From assembly GCA_964368495.1 (NCBI GenBank), contig CAYJAJ010000008.1, forward strand, positions 4,519 through 68,518: DNA of 64,000 bases, read 5' to 3'. The position numbers were made by a program, and so were the translations under genes. The stretch is from CALVGQ01 sp964368495. Lineage in GTDB: Bacteria; Bacillota_I; Bacilli_A; Erysipelotrichales; Erysipelotrichaceae. The notes beneath the pieces were generated by a model that saw only the letters and a program-made list of their open reading frames with translations, had not been told where the DNA came from and did no database searches. Positions 1 through 8,547 of the stretch are shown one piece after another (the stretch's first letter is position 1; the number at the start of each line of letters is the position of its first letter).

Positions 1-1949
1 CAATCCGATAAATTTGGATTAGGATTATCTGCACTTTTGTTCATCTTTATTTTTACAGATTTCAATTCAAAATCTTCAGGTACTTCATCCTCTATGTATG
101 CACTAAAAATTGGAATATTTCCTTCATTAGTAATGTCCCCAATATAATAGCTACCCAAAGTATCTACTCCAACTTGAGTAGTTTCTAATCTGTTTCCTAA
201 GCCATCTTTTACATATTTACTAATTGAAAGCCCAGTTTCACGGAAACTAAATTGGAATGGACTGCTGTAGTTTTTTGACCATCCAAAGCTCTCACCATAG
301 AAAATCGTCGCAATTGTAGTCCCTGAAATATAGGCATTATGCTTATCTTCCGTTACATTTGTTGGAAAAGGAACACAAATATAATAAGTAAGTGTATCCC
401 CAGGAGATACTGGTGTATCTACCTCAATATTAACAACAATATCTCTACTATCAGTAACTGCATAACCCAAAGTCGGAGCAGTAATAGTCGACAAGTCATT
501 TAAGTCCCAGGTATCTTGAGTAGCTTGTTCTACAGCATTGATATCATAAACAAGCACACCGCCCTCATTATAAACACCACGATATGTTTCATCTCGAATT
601 CCAGGTGTTGGATTAGCAATAATATTCCCAGTTCCATCATCAATCCATTCCATTATATGGGCATCCAACATTCCATAGCCATGTTCTACTTCATTAGTTA
701 AATCCAATGAGAATTGAAAATGTGTGAATTTTGCATTTTCATCAGTAGATTCATTAGCGATTTCAACTTTATATGTTGCATAATTATATTTATCCCAAAT
801 CGCTGGATTAGGTGATTGCATGTCACTAATGTTTACATCCCATTGCAAGTTAGAGTTGATAACTACATAATCATCTGTTTCACCAGCTCCAACAGGAATA
901 TTGAAATCTACTTTTTCAGAAACCCCTCCAACAACAAAAGTTTCATAATATACCCCAGCTAACGCTGTTAAACGAATCCCTTCTGGCAAGTTAGGCCCAT
1001 AAGCGCTTAAATTCATTGTGATTTGAGCTCCTACTTCCGGTGTAACTTGAGCATTTCGACCTACTATTGTAAATGACCCTATCTCGTATTTATCTGTTTG
1101 TGGAACATAGTCAAAACTTCCAGCAGATATTATATTGGCTCTTAACCCACTTAATGGGACCCCTTCTGCATCCTTTTGATCTACAGGCACATCGTTTGCA
1201 TCATAAGTAATTACAGGATTCCCAGTATCATCAAAATAAATAAATGGTAAACTAATTGTTAAGTTAATCCCCTCTGCACGCCCTGCATTAAAACCATCCT
1301 CATTTGCCGTTAAGGATACTGTCACATATTCAGAAGAACTAATAACAGAAGCTCGTTCTCCAGCAACAATAACATCCGATGACACTGTTCTCCATACTAA
1401 AGATATTGGTGGTACATCTGGATCGTTGATAGCCTCAGCACCCAATTTTGGTGCGGGTGCAAACAATGCACTTGGTGTCGTGCTTTCACTTGATGGAACA
1501 CTTGTACTTGGTGTCGTACTTGAACTAGACACATCCCCACTAGTTATGATAGAGCTTGGTGTCGTTTCATTAACGCTAGAAGAACTCGTTATATCACCAG
1601 TACTCTCACTAGATACAACACTCGTACCATCACTTGTTACAACACTGGTACCATCACTTGATTCTACGCTCGTACTGACAGTTACACTGCTTATTGAACT
1701 TTCAATAGAGCTAGTTTGTGATTGCGTTGTAAAAGTCGTTGGTTCAACTGTTGTTGTCTCAGTAGTCCCACTTGTGTTTGCAGGTGGGGTCACATCAGGA
1801 CCATCCGCCTCATTCTCTAAATTATTTGCAATTATATTTGTGGATAAATATTCACTAATTGTATCAGAATAAGCCTCTGCATTTATACTTGTAAATATAA
1901 GTATAATCGCTAGTGAAACCCTCATAAAAACATTAATAATTTTTTTCAT
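1..1949 (-). CDS. Large secreted surface protein, C-terminus beyond the window
   Basis: The frame is open without a stop from the ATG at 1949 to the window edge, about 649 codons, so the gene is partial. A Shine-Dalgarno run (GTGGGG) lies just upstream. The product starts with a signal peptide (MKKII, then a hydrophobic stretch ending near residue 26). A Ser/Thr-rich linker follows (about residues 45-165), with repeated short Ser/Thr/Val units, and then beta-rich extracellular-type sequence with GDTLTYYI-like segments resembling DUF11 repeats. It is divergent from a class B sortase 247 bp away, so a cell-wall-anchored adhesin is likely, but any sorting signal would be outside the window. The exact function is unknown. 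Confidence 0.8.
   Translation of the reverse strand, partial: MKKIINVFMRVSLAIILIFTSINAEAYSDTISEYLSTNIIANNLENEADGPDVTPPANTSGTTETTTVEPTTFTTQSQTSSIESSISSVTVSTSVESSDGTSVVTSDGTSVVSSESTGDITSSSSVNETTPSSIITSGDVSSSSTTPSTSVPSSESTTPSALFAPAPKLGAEAINDPDVPPISLVWRTVSSDVIVAGERASVISSSEYVTVSLTANEDGFNAGRAEGINLTISLPFIYFDDTGNPVITYDANDVPVDQKDAEGVPLSGLRANIISAGSFDYVPQTDKYEIGSFTIVGRNAQVTPEVGAQITMNLSAYGPNLPEGIRLTALAGVYYETFVVGGVSEKVDFNIPVGAGETDDYVVINSNLQWDVNISDMQSPNPAIWDKYNYATYKVEIANESTDENAKFTHFQFSLDLTNEVEHGYGMLDAHIMEWIDDGTGNIIANPTPGIRDETYRGVYNEGGVLVYDINAVEQATQDTWDLNDLSTITAPTLGYAVTDSRDIVVNIEVDTPVSPGDTLTYYICVPFPTNVTEDKHNAYISGTTIATIFYGESFGWSKNYSSPFQFSFRETGLSISKYVKDGLGNRLETTQVGVDTLGSYYIGDITNEGNIPIFSAYIEDEVPEDFELKSVKIKMNKSADNPNPNLSD
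1490..1740 (-). repeat. Degenerate Ser/Thr-coding repeats in the surface protein gene
   Basis: Imperfect short repeats encode a low-complexity linker of Ser, Thr, Val and Pro (for example the recurring SSTTPS and TSVVSS units). Such linkers usually act as flexible stalks in wall-anchored proteins and are prone to length variation. Confidence 0.6.
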
Positions 1950-2196
1950 ATATACCCCACTTTTTCTAGCGCTAAGCATATGAATCCCTATATGAAAACT
2001 TTATCATATTTCCCTTATTTTTACAATGTAATGATTTTACGTGAAAAACTTGATATATCTTAGATTTTCAGCCACTATTGTCATGTATTCGATTACTTTA
2101 CTTTCCACTTTTCTTACCATTTCAACTCTTTTATTATCATTGTTATTGACGATACAAATTTTATGTGGTTCAATACGATATGAAGTGAGGGTGATT

Positions 2197-2925
2197 ATGA
2201 ACAAACTTAATATACTGTTAATCATATTTATAGCTGTTTTTTTATTTTCATCTTATCAGTTTTACACTGAATACACGATGTCCCAAGACGATATCAAAAA
2301 TTTTGATGAAATAAATAAAATTTATCAAGAATATCAAGAAAATAATGAGTCTGATGAAAGCCCTATAACACCGTTAATTTATGAAAATGATGATGTCGTA
2401 GGTTGGGTTAGTATCGAAAATACTTTATTAGATTATCCTGTAATGCATACTCCAGAAAACCCTGAATATTACATTAGAAGAAACTTCTATAAAGAATATT
2501 CCGCAAGTGGTACGCCATTTATCGCTGAAGGATGTACCCTTGAGCCACGAAGTGATCAACTAATTATCTACAGCCACAACAATCGCAATGGGACGATGTT
2601 TGGTTCCTTAACAAAGTATGATGACTATCAATATTATCAAGAAAACAAAGAAATATACCTAACAATCCATGATCAAGAAGAAACCTATGAAATATTTGCA
2701 GTAATCTATCTTGATGTAACTGTTGATAACGGACACTTAGAATTTTATAATTTTATTAACGCCAGTAGTGAAGAACAATATCATTCTTACATCGATTCAC
2801 TTAAACAACAAAGCATTTATGATACTGATGTCGATGTTAACTACGGCGATAAGCTTTTAACATTGGCAGCTTGTAGCTATCATAGTGAAAATGGACGCTT
2901 AATCGTTGTTGCAAAAAAAATCTAA
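2197..2925 (+). CDS. srtB: Class B sortase
   Basis: This 242-residue membrane-anchored transpeptidase has one N-terminal membrane segment (about residues 4-22) and a sortase fold. The catalytic triad can be read: His127 in YSHNNRNGTMFGSL, Cys226 in TLAACSY and Arg234 in NGRLIVV. The HNN..G.MFGSL arrangement and insertion pattern are those of class B, with TLAAC in place of the usual TLSTC. The start at 2197 is preferred over in-frame codons further upstream because GTGAGG sits 6 bases before it and the hydrophobic anchor then begins at the N-terminus. It is divergent from the large surface protein, its probable substrate. Confidence 0.9.
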   Translation: MNKLNILLIIFIAVFLFSSYQFYTEYTMSQDDIKNFDEINKIYQEYQENNESDESPITPLIYENDDVVGWVSIENTLLDYPVMHTPENPEYYIRRNFYKEYSASGTPFIAEGCTLEPRSDQLIIYSHNNRNGTMFGSLTKYDDYQYYQENKEIYLTIHDQEETYEIFAVIYLDVTVDNGHLEFYNFINASSEEQYHSYIDSLKQQSIYDTDVDVNYGDKLLTLAACSYHSENGRLIVVAKKI

Positions 2926-2984
2926 TTTACTCAAAACTCTTTTCTTGTAACAGTTAACCTTCTCATCTTAACTAATGAATACAA

Positions 2985-3022
2985 TAAAAAAAGTTGTTTC
3001 TTCCTATAGAGACAACTTTTTG
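2985..3022. terminator. Bidirectional terminator between srtB and yebC
   Basis: Inverted repeat with arms AAAAAGTTGT and ACAACTTTTT around an 11-base loop. It has A/T runs on both sides and lies between convergent genes. Confidence 0.8.
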
Positions 3023-3048
3023 TTACAATTCAAAGAATTTTTAAACAA

Positions 3049-3771
3049 TTACTCTTCTACATTGTGATATATTTTTTGAACATCATCTACTTCATTAAGT
3101 AGCATTAATAAACGATCCCAAAGCTCTTTTTCTTCCTCACCGCTTACTTTTACATATTCATTTGGTAGCATTGTAATTTCGCATACATCAAATTCAACAT
3201 TCTCCCCTAAAACTTCAGTAATCGCAACTTGCGCTTTATGAAAGTCAGTTGATTCAGTATAAACACTCATTATTTTATCTTCAACTTCTAAATCAGTTAC
3301 ATTCACATCAGCCATGATTAAAGCTTCTAACATGCCTTCTTCATCTTCGTATGTAAATGAAAAAACCCCTACACTTTCATAGCTATGCGAAACACTTCCA
3401 CCAACTCCAAGTTTACAGTGCGACTTATTAAAACACGTTTTCACTGAACTTAATGAACGATTTGTATTATCTGTTAAACAATCAATAATAATTGTCGCAT
3501 CTCCAGGACCAAATCCTTCATAACGAACTGAATCATAGTTTTCTCCAGCTCCACCTTTTGCCTTTTCAATCGCTCTTTTAATCACATCAGCAGGCACTTG
3601 ATTAGCTTTTGCTTCTTGAATTTTTCTTTTCAATCCTTGATTCATCTCAGGATCAGGCACCCCTGCCTTTGCCGCCATGTATAATTCCTTACCATAGCGA
3701 GAATATAATTTTGATTTTGCTGCAGCAGTTTTTGCCATTGATGCAGCACGGACCTCATGTGCACGTCCCAT
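3049..3771 (-). CDS. yebC: YebC/PmpR (TACO1) family protein
   Basis: The 240-residue product has the family N-terminus (MGRAHEVRAASMAKTAAAKSK) and the conserved segment KANQVPADVIKRAIEKAKGG. These proteins are described both as DNA-binding regulators and as translation factors that relieve ribosome stalling at proline runs. The start at 3771 matches the family start and has a GGTGG Shine-Dalgarno 8 bases upstream; a GTG four codons earlier overlaps that site and is rejected. It appears to be monocistronic. Confidence 0.92.
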   Translation of the reverse strand: MGRAHEVRAASMAKTAAAKSKLYSRYGKELYMAAKAGVPDPEMNQGLKRKIQEAKANQVPADVIKRAIEKAKGGAGENYDSVRYEGFGPGDATIIIDCLTDNTNRSLSSVKTCFNKSHCKLGVGGSVSHSYESVGVFSFTYEDEEGMLEALIMADVNVTDLEVEDKIMSVYTESTDFHKAQVAITEVLGENVEFDVCEITMLPNEYVKVSGEEEKELWDRLLMLLNEVDDVQKIYHNVEE

Positions 3772-3857
3772 TTCTATAACCACCTTTCAAACATAATTAT
3801 TATATCAAAACTCATCAAAATTCACAGTACTTTTTAATGATATGTAAAGCTTATAAC

Positions 3858-5258
3858 TTATACACCTTTAAGTTGCTTCTGTAAGCTATATAATGAAGTG
3901 ATGTATTTACCACTAAAACATGAATCACAAATATCTTCTTTAAATGCTCTTTTCATATCTTCAATTGACAAAAATTTCAATGAATCAGCACCAATAAACT
4001 CACATAATTCATCATGGCTCATTCTTGAACTAATTAATTCTTCATAACTTGATGCATCTACCCCATAAAAGCATGGACTAATTAATGGTGCAGATCCAAT
4101 ACGAACATGAACCTCAGTTGCTCCTGCATCCTTTAAAAGTTGAACGATTCTTTTTGAAGTCGTTCCACGCACAATAGAATCATCCACCATGACTACGCTT
4201 TTTCCACTCACAATACTTGAGATTGCTGACAATTTCATACGAACACCACGCTCACGTTGTTTTTGTGTTGGTTGAATAAATGTTCTACCTACATAACGAT
4301 TTTTAATTAACCCCAATTCATATGGAAGTCCACTCGCTTCGCTATATCCAATCGCTGCCGATAAACTTGAATCAGGTACACCAATAACGATATCTGCTTT
4401 TACATCATCATTTTCTGCCAATACTTGACCAGAAATGCGGCGAGCAGTATGCACGTTGATATTAGCGATGGTACTATCAGGTCTTGCAAAATAGATGTAT
4501 TCCATTGCACACATTTTTCTTTGTGTTTCTGTTGTGTATTGGAATGTTTTTACCCCATCTGCAGCAATTCGAATAACTTCACCTGGTTCAACATCTCTAA
4601 TAAATTTACCATTAACGATTTCATAAGCACAAGTTTCAGAACTCACACAATAACCATCTTCAACTTTCGCAATTGAAAGTGGACGAAGCCCGTTTTTGTC
4701 ACGAATCGCATACATACAATCCTTTGTCATGATAATATATGCAAATGCGCCTTCCAATCGACTACAGGCTTTCATAATCTTTTCAACCATTGTTCCTGTT
4801 TCTTTTTGGATTAAATGAACTAAAATTTCACTGTCACTATTTCCTTGGAAAATTGATCCTTCAGCTTCAAGTTCTTGTTTTAATTCATCAGCATTGACAA
4901 TTTGTCCATTATGTACTGCACAAAAATGTCCTTGATGAGCACGAACAACTAGCGGTTGTACATTTTCGATTTGATTACTATCAGCCTTACAATAACGCAC
5001 ATGACCTAATGCATGAACACCACCTAAATCATTAATAATCTTGCTATTAAACACTTCGGTAAGAAGTCCTTTATTTTTAACACATTCAATTTCAAAATTA
5101 TCAGAAGAGGCAATACCACAAGCTTCTTGCCCACGATGTTGTAAAGCATGTAATCCAAAGTAAGTTAAAGAAGCCGCTTCACTCACATTATAGATACCAA
5201 AACAACCACATTCTTCATTCAGTTTCCCATTTAAAAAATACTCTTTTTCTAACATCAT
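3858..5258 (-). CDS. purF: Amidophosphoribosyltransferase
   Basis: PurF makes 5-phosphoribosylamine from PRPP and glutamine, the first committed step of purine synthesis. The 466-residue product has a short propeptide ending NEE before Cys17 (CGCFGIYN), the N-terminal nucleophile of the glutaminase domain. The PRPP loop is VVMVDDSIVRGTT. Cysteines in MCAMEY, ISPCFYG and the CDSC pair match the 4Fe-4S ligands of the Bacillus-type enzyme. No other pur gene is adjacent. Transcription seems to start inside the scpB terminator and cross a leader with a 19-codon reading frame. Confidence 0.95.
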   Translation of the reverse strand: MMLEKEYFLNGKLNEECGCFGIYNVSEAASLTYFGLHALQHRGQEACGIASSDNFEIECVKNKGLLTEVFNSKIINDLGGVHALGHVRYCKADSNQIENVQPLVVRAHQGHFCAVHNGQIVNADELKQELEAEGSIFQGNSDSEILVHLIQKETGTMVEKIMKACSRLEGAFAYIIMTKDCMYAIRDKNGLRPLSIAKVEDGYCVSSETCAYEIVNGKFIRDVEPGEVIRIAADGVKTFQYTTETQRKMCAMEYIYFARPDSTIANINVHTARRISGQVLAENDDVKADIVIGVPDSSLSAAIGYSEASGLPYELGLIKNRYVGRTFIQPTQKQRERGVRMKLSAISSIVSGKSVVMVDDSIVRGTTSKRIVQLLKDAGATEVHVRIGSAPLISPCFYGVDASSYEELISSRMSHDELCEFIGADSLKFLSIEDMKRAFKEDICDSCFSGKYITSLYSLQKQLKGV

Positions 5259-5283
5259 ACAAAATTCTCCCTCTTCTATAAAA

Positions 5284-5312
5284 TAAAAAAACGCCGGTTT
5301 AACGTGCGCTTA
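5284..5312 (-). terminator. Candidate attenuator hairpin in the purF leader
   Basis: On the minus strand, AAGCGC and GCGTTT can pair (about 6 bp, 11-base loop) and are followed by seven T residues. The 5' arm overlaps the last codons of the leader reading frame, so a ribosome at that stop codon would block folding. The stem is weak, so this is tentative. Confidence 0.4.
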
Positions 5313-5358
5313 AAAAAGAAACAATTGTTATAAATTTTATCTTTAACATTAAATTCAT
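5299..5358 (-). CDS. Putative 19-residue purF leader peptide
   Basis: The frame MNLMLKIKFITIVSFLSAR has an excellent ribosome site (AAAGGAGG, 5 bases before ATG), stronger than that of purF itself. It ends 40 bases before the purF start, within the arm of a small hairpin followed by a T run. There is no marked codon bias pointing to one amino acid. It may be a translated sensor controlling purF, or a small hydrophobic peptide in its own right. The strong translation signal is observed; the role is inferred. Confidence 0.5.
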   Translation of the reverse strand: MNLMLKIKFITIVSFLSAR

Positions 5359-5401
5359 AATTGCCTCCTTTTCCTCTTTTTCTTTCAATTTAATCATCAA
5401 A

Positions 5402-5432
5402 AAAAAAAGATACATTACTATAGTATCTTTTT
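5402..5432 (-). terminator. scpB terminator overlapping the purF promoter
   Basis: Arms AAAGATAC and GTATCTTT flank a 9-base loop and are followed by a T run on the minus strand, 33 bases after the scpB stop. Confidence 0.75.
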
Positions 5433-5448
5433 ATAGTTTATTTTTCAA
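5420..5448 (-). promoter_or_regulatory. Probable purF promoter
   Basis: TTGAAA at 5443-5448 and TACTAT at 5420-5425 are 17 bases apart on the minus strand. The -10 element lies inside the scpB terminator hairpin, so initiation would begin within it. Confidence 0.5.
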
Positions 5449-5464
5449 CTTTTTTTTAAATTAT

Positions 5465-6004
5465 TTAATCAAACAAATTTTCATTGTCTTCTTCCATAAA
5501 GTCTGGAAGCTCTGGGAGTTCATCTAAACTAACTAATTTAAAGCTATCCATGAATTCTGTAGTTACCTCATATAATATTGGTCTTCCTGGTGCTTCTGAG
5601 CGTCCTGCTTCTTTTATCAAGTTGCGTGCCTGCAGCTTTCTAAGCATCATATCGCATCCTACTCCACGAATTTCTTCAATTTCGACACGAGTAATTGGCT
5701 GTTTATACGCAATAATCGCTAATGTTTCCATAGCACTGTTGCTTAATGAATTCAATTTCGCTTTTTGAAATAGTTTTTCTGCAAAAGGATGCACAATTGC
5801 TTTAGAAACAAACTTGTATGCTCCGCCATAATTCACAATTTCAATTCCGCGCTCATTTTCCAAATAAGCACGTTGCATCTCATCCAGTTTATTCTGCAAA
5901 ACATCCGCTTCAACTTCTAATACTTCTTGAAGTTGTTCAAAAGTAACCCCTTCATCTCCTACAATAAAGAGAATACCTTCTATTAATATTGATAAATTTT
6001 CCAT
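5465..6004 (-). CDS. scpB: Segregation and condensation protein B
   Basis: ScpB is a winged-helix kleisin-binding subunit of the SMC-ScpAB complex, which compacts and separates chromosomes. The 179-residue product has the family motifs LAIIAYKQPITR and EIRGV, and the GRSEAPGRPILYEVT segment. It starts one base after the scpA stop and has an acidic C-terminal tail. Confidence 0.95.
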   Translation of the reverse strand: MENLSILIEGILFIVGDEGVTFEQLQEVLEVEADVLQNKLDEMQRAYLENERGIEIVNYGGAYKFVSKAIVHPFAEKLFQKAKLNSLSNSAMETLAIIAYKQPITRVEIEEIRGVGCDMMLRKLQARNLIKEAGRSEAPGRPILYEVTTEFMDSFKLVSLDELPELPDFMEEDNENLFD

Positions 6005-6005
6005 T

Positions 6006-6734
6006 TTATTCCCCTCTTTTAAACCAAATCATCTCTTCATCATCTACAGTAAAATACAATACTTTCTGTTTCGCCAAATCAAGTATCGCTAAAAAAGTTA
6101 CAATGGACATATGTAAATTAGTGCAATCTTCTAATAAATTTTCGAAAGAAAATGTTTTTGGAAGAGAGATAAATCTACTCTTTATTTGAAGAATTCGATC
6201 TTCTACAGATAATTCTTTTTGTGTAAACTTCGTCTCAATTGGTCTTGATAATTGAATCCTACGCATACATTTCATCATGGCTTTAACTAATTCATAAGGC
6301 GTTCCTTTGATTGGTACATTTTGTTCATGTTGAACGATCCAATCTTCTACTTCGATGGAAATAGGTTTGCTTAAATGCAGCTTTCTTTCCATATAATTTT
6401 CATTAAGTTGATCACTAATTTCTTTAAATTGTTGATACTCTAACAATCTCCTAATCAATCTTTCTTTTGGATCTTCTTCAAATTCGCTTTCCAATGTTGA
6501 TGTATCTTTTGGAAGTAATTTTTTACTTTTATATTCAATTAATGTTGCAAGTTCAACAAGGTATTCACTTTCAACTTCAAGTTTCAAGCTCTCTACTTCA
6601 TTGATATATTTTAAATATTGATCCGTTAAAACACTAATATCCAAATCAAATAAATCCAGCTCTTGTTCCTTGATTAAGTGAAGCATCAAATCAAGCGGTC
6701 CTTCAAATTGTTGTATATTTACTGTAAATGCCAC
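6006..6734 (-). CDS. scpA: Segregation and condensation protein A
   Basis: This is the kleisin subunit of the bacterial condensin. The 242-residue product has the N-terminal signature FEGPLDLMLHLI followed by IKEQELDLFDLDI, and a C-terminal winged-helix part. The start is GTG at 6734, with GAGGTG upstream. It is the first gene of a two-gene operon with scpB. Confidence 0.95.
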   Translation of the reverse strand: MAFTVNIQQFEGPLDLMLHLIKEQELDLFDLDISVLTDQYLKYINEVESLKLEVESEYLVELATLIEYKSKKLLPKDTSTLESEFEEDPKERLIRRLLEYQQFKEISDQLNENYMERKLHLSKPISIEVEDWIVQHEQNVPIKGTPYELVKAMMKCMRRIQLSRPIETKFTQKELSVEDRILQIKSRFISLPKTFSFENLLEDCTNLHMSIVTFLAILDLAKQKVLYFTVDDEEMIWFKRGE

Positions 6735-6878
6735 ACTATCACCTCGTTAAGCTATTATATCAAAACTTTTCAATGATAACCATAGTTTTTTAGTTTTAGC
6801 TCAATTATCAATACAGCGATATTTTTAACTGAAACACTGATTTTTACATTAGATTTTTTAAAAAATAAAAACTTTAAC

Positions 6879-6907
6879 TTGTAAACTAGTAAGATTAGTG
6901 CAATAAT
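6879..6907 (+). promoter_or_regulatory. Probable promoter of the trp T-box leader
   Basis: TTGTAA at 6879-6884 and AATAAT at 6902-6907 are separated by 17 bases, just upstream of the T-box stem I. Confidence 0.45.
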
Positions 6908-6913
6908 GTATCC

Positions 6914-7192
6914 ATCAATAAAATAAACCGATGAACAAGAAGAGTAGCTATATTATTCAAGTTTAAGAGAGTGGCTGGTTGGTGTGAAGCCATACAAATA
7001 ATAAAGTGAATGGACTTGTGAGGGTGGAAAGAAAGCCAACATGGCAAGTAATATCCAACGGGAATTCGTCCGTTATCAATGAAACACATATCGTTTTTTA
7101 CCGTATGTGAGCAAGTGGCTGATTTTTTCAGCAATTTAGGTGGTACCGCAGAGATTTTAGTCTTTGTCCTATGTTGGACAAAGGCTTTTTTT
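6914..7192 (+). ncRNA. T-box riboswitch, tryptophan specifier (UGG)
   Basis: The leader carries the conserved T-box AGGTGGTACCGCAGA (7138-7152). It ends in an intrinsic terminator (CTTTGTCC/GGACAAAG arms at 7162-7183, then a T run). Stem I has the usual GGTTGGTGTGAA apical region. The specifier position reads GAA-UGG-AC with UGG at 7011-7013, which fits tRNA-Trp and the downstream trpB. Uncharged tRNA-Trp should stabilise the antiterminator and permit trpB transcription. Confidence 0.93.
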
Positions 7193-7212
7193 CATTTAAG
7201 GAGGACAAAACA

Positions 7213-8469
7213 ATGTCAGAAAAAAAAATCTATAAAGAATTCGAAAACTATTTAAAAACTTTTCCAAACAAAGAAGGAAGATTTGGAGAATATGGAGGAA
7301 GTTATGTTCCAGAACATCTGATTCCAGCGTTTGAAGAAATTACTTTAGCCTACAACAATATTTGTAATCGAAGTGATTTTATTAGCGAATTAAGAAGAAT
7401 CCGCAAAGAGTTTCAAGGACGTCCTACCCCAATTTACCATTGTGCACGATTATCAGAGAAAATTGGTGGATGTCAAATTTATTTAAAAAGAGAAGATTTA
7501 AATCACACAGGAGCACACAAAATAAATCATTGTATGGGTGAAGGTTTGCTAGCGAAATTCATGGGAAAAAAGAAAATTATTGCTGAAACAGGTGCAGGAC
7601 AACATGGGGTTGCCTTAGCAACAGCTGCTGCATACTTTGGCTTAGAATGTGATATTTATATGGGTGAAGTTGATATCGCAAAACAATATCCAAATGTAGT
7701 CCGTATGAAAATGTTAGGTGCAAAAGTAGTTCCAGTTGGTGAAGGTTTAAAAACTTTAAAAGAAGCGGTTGATGCAGCATTCAATGCTTATTTAAAGGAA
7801 TACAAAGATGCTATCTACTGCATAGGATCTGTTGTAGGTCCACATCCATTTCCAATGATGGTACGTGATTTTCAATCTGTCATTAGTCATGAAGCAAAAG
7901 CTCAATTTTTAGAGTTATCTGGATTTTTACCTGACGCTGTTTGTGCTTGTGTTGGTGGTGGATCAAATTCAATGGGAATGTTTGCAGCATTTTTAGACAC
8001 TCCTGTAGAAATCATTGGTGTTGAGCCATTAGGAAAAGGACATGATATCGGTCAACATGCCGCTTCAATCACTCATGGTTCAAAAGGTGTTCTTCATGGT
8101 TTTGAAAGCTACCTCCTTCAAAATAAAGTTGAAGGTGAAGCTGATCCTGTTTATTCTGTAGCAAGTGGTCTTGATTATCCATCTGTTGGTCCAGAACATG
8201 CTTATCTACATGATAGCGGGCGTGTGGATTACACGACAATCAGTGATGATGAAGCTATGGAAGCGTTCTTCCTACTTTGTCGTCATGAAGGAATCATCCC
8301 TGCAATTGAAAGTTCACATGCTCTTGCTTATGCAATTAAATATGCCAAAGAACATGAAACAGGAACCATCTTAGTTAATCTTTCAGGTAGAGGAGACAAA
8401 GACATCGATTATATTTTTGAAAACTATGGTGATGGTGAAGAATTCTTAAAAAACAGAAATTTACTTTAA
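7213..8469 (+). CDS. trpB: Tryptophan synthase beta chain, stand-alone
   Basis: TrpB condenses indole with serine to give tryptophan. The 418-residue product shows the PLP lysine Lys103 in HTGAHKINH, the catalytic Glu125 in IIAETGAGQHG and the phosphate-binding GGGSNSMG. The start at 7213 follows GGAGGACAAAACA; an upstream in-frame ATG lies inside the terminator and is rejected. No trpA or other trp gene is nearby, so the enzyme may use free indole or a distant TrpA. Control is by the tryptophan T-box. Confidence 0.95.
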   Translation: MSEKKIYKEFENYLKTFPNKEGRFGEYGGSYVPEHLIPAFEEITLAYNNICNRSDFISELRRIRKEFQGRPTPIYHCARLSEKIGGCQIYLKREDLNHTGAHKINHCMGEGLLAKFMGKKKIIAETGAGQHGVALATAAAYFGLECDIYMGEVDIAKQYPNVVRMKMLGAKVVPVGEGLKTLKEAVDAAFNAYLKEYKDAIYCIGSVVGPHPFPMMVRDFQSVISHEAKAQFLELSGFLPDAVCACVGGGSNSMGMFAAFLDTPVEIIGVEPLGKGHDIGQHAASITHGSKGVLHGFESYLLQNKVEGEADPVYSVASGLDYPSVGPEHAYLHDSGRVDYTTISDDEAMEAFFLLCRHEGIIPAIESSHALAYAIKYAKEHETGTILVNLSGRGDKDIDYIFENYGDGEEFLKNRNLL

Positions 8470-8502
8470 ATCGAAAATTCTTTAATCTACAAACTTTATA
8501 CA

Positions 8503-8541
8503 CACTTAAAAAGCAAGAAATACTTTCTTGCTTTTTAAGTG
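8503..8541. terminator. Bidirectional terminator between trpB and spoVAF
   Basis: A perfect 18-bp inverted repeat (CACTTAAAAAGCAAGAAA and its complement) with a 3-base loop lies between convergent genes. Confidence 0.9.
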
Positions 8542-8547
8542 CATTTA

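Noticed and set aside
1426..1872. A 148-codon open frame on the plus strand with Leu/Val-rich product
   Set aside because: It is the antisense image of the Ser/Thr-rich linker in the minus-strand surface protein gene and has no ribosome site.
6895..7134. A 79-codon minus-strand frame in the trpB leader
   Set aside because: It lies wholly within the T-box RNA, whose conserved sequence explains the region.
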